A stretch of 64,000 bases of DNA from Nocardioides sp. zg-1230 (GTDB taxonomy: Bacteria > Actinomycetota > Actinomycetes > Propionibacteriales > Nocardioidaceae): the NCBI RefSeq assembly GCF_013155335.1, contig NZ_JABJQZ010000001.1, forward strand, positions 434,001 to 498,000, in the 5' to 3' direction. The notes under the pieces were generated by a model. The model was not told the origin of the DNA. It did no database searches and saw nothing but the letters and a program-made list of their open reading frames with translations. Within the stretch, counting starts at the first letter, position 1, and each line of letters opens with the position of its first letter. Positions 61,106 through 64,000 of this stretch are shown here, one piece after another. The position numbers were made by a program, and so were the translations under genes.

Positions 61106-61861
61106 GTGACGGCGCGACGGCTGCGGAACTACCTCCTGACGGTCGCGGGCCCCGTGCGGTCCCCGCACCACAACCTCCAGCTCGCTGCCCTGCTCGCCCT
61201 CAACGCAGGGGTGCTCAACGCCGTCGGCTTCGTGGCGGTCGCGGTCTACACCTCCCACATGACCGGGCTGACCGCCACCGTCGCCGATCACCTGGTCCTC
61301 GGCGGTGGCGCGATCGTCCTGACCGGGCTGCTGGCGATCGTCACCTTCGTGGCGGGTGCCGCGGCGTGCGCGGTGCTCTTCAACTGGGGCCGGCGGCGTG
61401 ACCTGCGTGGGCGCTACGCCAACGTGCTCGTGCTCGAAGCGCTCCTGATCCTGCTCTTCGGCCTGCTGGCCGAGGGGGTCTCCTGGCACCACCGCAACCT
61501 GCTGTTCGTCGCCGTGCTGTGCTTCACCATGGGGATGCAGAACGCCATCATCACCAAGATCTCGGGTGCGCAGATCCGCACCACCCACGTCACGGGAATG
61601 GTCACCGACATCGGCATCGAGCTCGGCAAGATGACCTACGTCTCGCGGACCCCGGGACTGCCACCGGTCGTCCCCGATCCGCGGAAGCTCGGCATGCTCG
61701 CGGTCCTGGTCGGCCTGTTCCTCGGCGGAGGGGTGCTCGGAGCGATCGGCTACCGGGAGTTCGGCTTCACCACCCTGGTCCCGCTGGCGGCGGTGCTGCT
61801 GGCCGCGGCCGCGGCGCCGCTGGCAGCCGACGTACGCCGTCACCGGCGCGCGTCCGCCTGA
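61106..61861 (+). CDS. DUF1275 (YoaK-like) membrane protein
   Basis: The 251-aa protein has about six helices and the DUF1275 pattern: LNAGVLNAVGFVAVAVYTSHMTG, FTMGMQNAIITKISGAQIRTTHVTGMVTDIGIELG. GTG 61106 is the first plausible in-frame start after the previous stop. Possibly a transporter; activity not established. Confidence 0.82.
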   Translation: MTARRLRNYLLTVAGPVRSPHHNLQLAALLALNAGVLNAVGFVAVAVYTSHMTGLTATVADHLVLGGGAIVLTGLLAIVTFVAGAAACAVLFNWGRRRDLRGRYANVLVLEALLILLFGLLAEGVSWHHRNLLFVAVLCFTMGMQNAIITKISGAQIRTTHVTGMVTDIGIELGKMTYVSRTPGLPPVVPDPRKLGMLAVLVGLFLGGGVLGAIGYREFGFTTLVPLAAVLLAAAAAPLAADVRRHRRASA

Positions 61862-61932
61862 CCGCTCGTCGCGTCAGAACGACCGCTGGTCGCGACACCG
61901 CGGCGGAGGGGTGACGGTCCTCACGGCGCGAG

Positions 61933-61938
61933 TAAGGT
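61933..61938 (+). promoter_or_regulatory. -10 hexamer of leaderless DUF3311-SSF operon
   Basis: TAAGGT lies 7 nt before GTG 61946. Confidence 0.5.
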
Positions 61939-61945
61939 CTCGCGG

Positions 61946-62233
61946 GTGAATTCCGGGAACACACCACCTCAGTCGCGCCCTGAAGACCCGGGCGTCCCCC
62001 CGACCGACAAGGGCAAGATGGCGCTCGCGGCCGTCCTGCTCATGATCCCCATCATCGCGCTCATGTGGGTGCCGTCCTATGCCAAGGACGCCCCCGAGCT
62101 GTGGGGCTTCCCCTTCTTCTTCTGGTACCAGTTCCTCTGGGTCTTCATCTGCTCCGCGCTGACCTGGGCGGCCTACAAGCTCACCCTCTCGGCCCGTGGC
62201 CTCACCACGCACAAGGTGGGTGAGGACCGATGA
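61946..62233 (+). CDS. DUF3311 small membrane protein (SSF partner)
   Basis: The 95-aa protein has two helices (ALAAVLLMIPIIALMWVPSYA and PFFFWYQFLWVFICSALTWAAY) with the DUF3311 pattern. It is nearly always encoded just before a sodium:solute symporter, as here, with ATGA overlap. It is probably an accessory subunit of the transporter. Confidence 0.88.
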   Translation: MNSGNTPPQSRPEDPGVPPTDKGKMALAAVLLMIPIIALMWVPSYAKDAPELWGFPFFFWYQFLWVFICSALTWAAYKLTLSARGLTTHKVGEDR

Positions 62234-63948
62234 CGCCGCACGTCACGCTCATGGCGTCCGACACGGGCGGGATCAACGGCGTCGCACTGACGGTGCTCAT
62301 CGCCCTGTTCGCCCTGGTCACGATCGCCGGCTTCATGGCGTCCCGCTTCAAGCGCGCCGACTCGCTGGAGTCGCTCGAGGAGTGGGGCCTCGGCGGACGG
62401 AAGTTCGGCACCTGGATCACCTGGTTCCTGCTGGGCGGCGACCTCTACACGGCGTACACGTTCGTCGCGGTGCCTGCGGCGATGTTCGCGACCGGCGCGG
62501 TCGCCGGCTTCTTCGCGGTGCCCTACACGATCGTGCTCTACCCGATCATCTTCATCTTCATGGCGCGGCTGTGGTCGGTCAGCCACCGCCACGGCTACGT
62601 CACGACCGCCGACTTCGTCCGGGGCAGGTACGACGACCGGACGCTGTCGCTGGCCGTGGCGGTGACCGGCTTCGTGGCGACGATGCCCTACATCGCGCTG
62701 CAGCTCGTGGGCATCCAGGCGGTGCTCGAGGTCGCCGGGCTCGGCGGCGGCGACAACATCATCGCGAAGGACGCACCGCTCTTCATCGCGTTCGCGCTGC
62801 TCGCGGCCTACACCTACTCGAGCGGCCTCCGGGCGCCCGCCGTCATCGCGTTCGTCAAGGACATCCTCATCTACCTCGTGATCATCGTCGCGATCGTCTA
62901 CCTGCCCGGCCAGGTCGGCGGCTGGGACGCGATCTTCGGCGCCGCCGAGGAGAAGATGGCGACCACCAACGAGGCGACCGGCGCCCCCACCGGCTCGTTC
63001 ATCCCCGGCGCAGGCCAGGGCTGGGCGTACGCCACGCTGGCGCTCGGCTCCGCCCTGGCGCTGTTCATGTACCCCCACTCGATCACCGCATCGCTGTCGT
63101 CGAACTCCCGCAACACGATCCGTCGCAACGCCGCGATCCTGCCGGCGTACTCGTTCGTGCTCGGCCTGCTGGCCCTGCTGGGCTGGGTCGCGATCGCCGC
63201 CGGCACGCAGCCGATCGGCCTCGACGGCGAGCCCAACGCGCAGCTGGTCATCCCGCAGCTGTTCGAGGACATGTTCCCGGCCTGGTTCGCCGGCGTTGCC
63301 TTCGCCGCGATCGCGATCGGCGCGCTGGTGCCGGCCGCGATCATGTCGATCGCCGCGGCCAACACGTTCAGCCGCAACATCTACAAGGAGTGGCTCAAGA
63401 AGGACGCCACCCCGGCGCAGGAGGCGAAGGTCTCCAAGCTGATGTCGCTGCTGGTGAAGGCCTTCGCGCTGATCTTCGTGCTGACGCTCGACAAGCAGAA
63501 CGCGATCAACTTCCAGCTCCTCGGCGGCATCTGGATGCTCCAGACGTTCCCGGTGATCGTGTTCAGCCTGTTCACGCGCTGGTTCCACCGCTACGGCCTG
63601 CTCGTGGGCTGGGCGGTCGGCATGGTCTACGGCACCGTCGGGGCCTACAACGTCAAGAACCCGGTGACCGGAAAGGCGTTCGGCGGCTCGCTCGACAACA
63701 TCCCCGGCATCGGGGAACTCGGCTACATCGCGCTGACGGCGTTCGTCATCAACGTCGTCATCGCCGCCGCGCTCACCGTGGCGCTGCGAGCGGCGAACGT
63801 GTCCAACGGCAACGACGAGACGATCCCGTTCGACTACTTCGCCGACGCCGACGACCCGCGCGTGCAGAAGGACCTCTCGGAGCACGCCCACCACGGGGAC
63901 CCCTACGGCGACCCGGACGACATCCCGGGCAACGCCCCGGTGCGCTAG
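62230..63948 (+). CDS. mctP: Sodium:solute symporter (MctP-like monocarboxylate transporter)
   Basis: The 572-aa SSF protein has about 13-14 helices. SLEEWGLGGRKFGTWITWFLLGGDLYTAYTF and HRHGYVTTADFVRGRYDDRTLS are family landmarks, and the LMYPHSIT-like segment (LALFMYPHSITASLSS) fits the MctP/acetate-lactate-pyruvate branch. The His-rich polar tail (EHAHHGDPYGDPDD) is cytoplasmic. It imports short-chain monocarboxylates with Na+ or H+; the exact substrate is inferred. Translationally coupled to the DUF3311 gene. Confidence 0.88.
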   Translation: MTPHVTLMASDTGGINGVALTVLIALFALVTIAGFMASRFKRADSLESLEEWGLGGRKFGTWITWFLLGGDLYTAYTFVAVPAAMFATGAVAGFFAVPYTIVLYPIIFIFMARLWSVSHRHGYVTTADFVRGRYDDRTLSLAVAVTGFVATMPYIALQLVGIQAVLEVAGLGGGDNIIAKDAPLFIAFALLAAYTYSSGLRAPAVIAFVKDILIYLVIIVAIVYLPGQVGGWDAIFGAAEEKMATTNEATGAPTGSFIPGAGQGWAYATLALGSALALFMYPHSITASLSSNSRNTIRRNAAILPAYSFVLGLLALLGWVAIAAGTQPIGLDGEPNAQLVIPQLFEDMFPAWFAGVAFAAIAIGALVPAAIMSIAAANTFSRNIYKEWLKKDATPAQEAKVSKLMSLLVKAFALIFVLTLDKQNAINFQLLGGIWMLQTFPVIVFSLFTRWFHRYGLLVGWAVGMVYGTVGAYNVKNPVTGKAFGGSLDNIPGIGELGYIALTAFVINVVIAAALTVALRAANVSNGNDETIPFDYFADADDPRVQKDLSEHAHHGDPYGDPDDIPGNAPVR

Positions 63949-63974
63949 CGGCGTACGGGCTCCGCACGACGAAC

Positions 63975-63995
63975 GAGCGGTGGCCCACCCACATT
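63975..63995. repeat. Left arm of GAGCGGTGG inverted-repeat family, cut by window end
   Basis: GAGCGGTGGCCCACCCACATT matches the left arms at 18804 and 18887. The partner arm, if present, lies beyond the window. Confidence 0.65.
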
Positions 63996-64000
63996 CCGAG

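Overview
The window is chromosomal DNA from a very GC-rich actinobacterium. The style fits the Nocardioidaceae, Nocardioides or a close relative (inference from gene content; no rRNA or other marker gene is present). Supporting signs are the frequent GTG starts, many leaderless promoters of TANNNT placed 6-7 nt before the start codon, a class I lysyl-tRNA synthetase, actinobacterial families (DUF3073, DUF3151, DUF3817, DUF3311) and EspC/WXG100-like proteins. I see no IS element, prophage, CRISPR array, rRNA operon or replication origin.

The backbone is purine biosynthesis. Nine pur genes lie on the minus strand, spread over about 41 kb: purM-purF (14.5-17.1 kb), purL (30.4-32.7), purQ-purS (38.0-38.9), purC (43.2-44.1), purB (50.8-52.2) and purD-purA (52.9-55.4). 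Unrelated genes sit between them, several translationally coupled to the pur genes (a DUF402 protein after purD, a DUF3817 membrane protein after purQ, an SRPBCC protein apparently starting with CTG inside the purC stop).

Layout: 0-1.7 kb, a secreted protein with a Pro-Asp-Pro-Asp-Pro-Thr linker, cut by the window edge. 1.9-7.2 kb, a PAP2 membrane protein, type II NADH dehydrogenase, an RsbW-like ATPase coupled to two CrcB/FluC fluoride channels, a minimal zincin, and tRNA-Asp and tRNA-Glu. 7.3-10.5 kb, a possible sensory unit: CheY-like receiver, 31-aa ORF, a cytochrome P450 lacking the usual I-helix acid/alcohol pair, a histidine kinase overlapping the P450 stop, then tRNA-Phe. 10.6-14.3 kb, a hydrolase, a propeller-like protein, branched-chain amino acid dehydrogenase and DUF3073. 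17.2-29.8 kb, SDR/SRPBCC, M20 peptidase, GNAT, phosphoketolase, a lipoprotein hydrolase with an ArsR-like regulator, divergent MFS exporter, WYL regulator and divergent DrrAB-like ABC exporter. 32.7-37.5 kb, a group of type VII secretion substrate-like proteins and a secreted DUF1906 peptidoglycan hydrolase-like protein. 39-45 kb, DUF72, a PD-(D/E)XK-like nuclease flanked by matching inverted repeats, acyl-CoA ligase, purC and small proteins. 45-50.7 kb, a large LuxR ATPase, acylphosphatase and a DHA2-type exporter. 55.5-64 kb, lipid kinase, LuxR-type regulator, LysRS, a DIKNGT-repeat secreted protein, thioesterase, DUF1275 and a DUF3311/SSF carboxylate transporter pair.

Two window-wide patterns stand out. 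First, many gene ends, especially convergent ones, carry long inverted-repeat elements belonging to several families, some present twice; in places an arm supplies the stop codon of a flanking gene. Second, in four places the TAG stop codon of one gene is also the first half of the TANNNT -10 hexamer of the next leaderless gene. A third local feature is an array of four TGCGCA cores spaced exactly 14 bp apart between an ArsR-like regulator and an MFS exporter.
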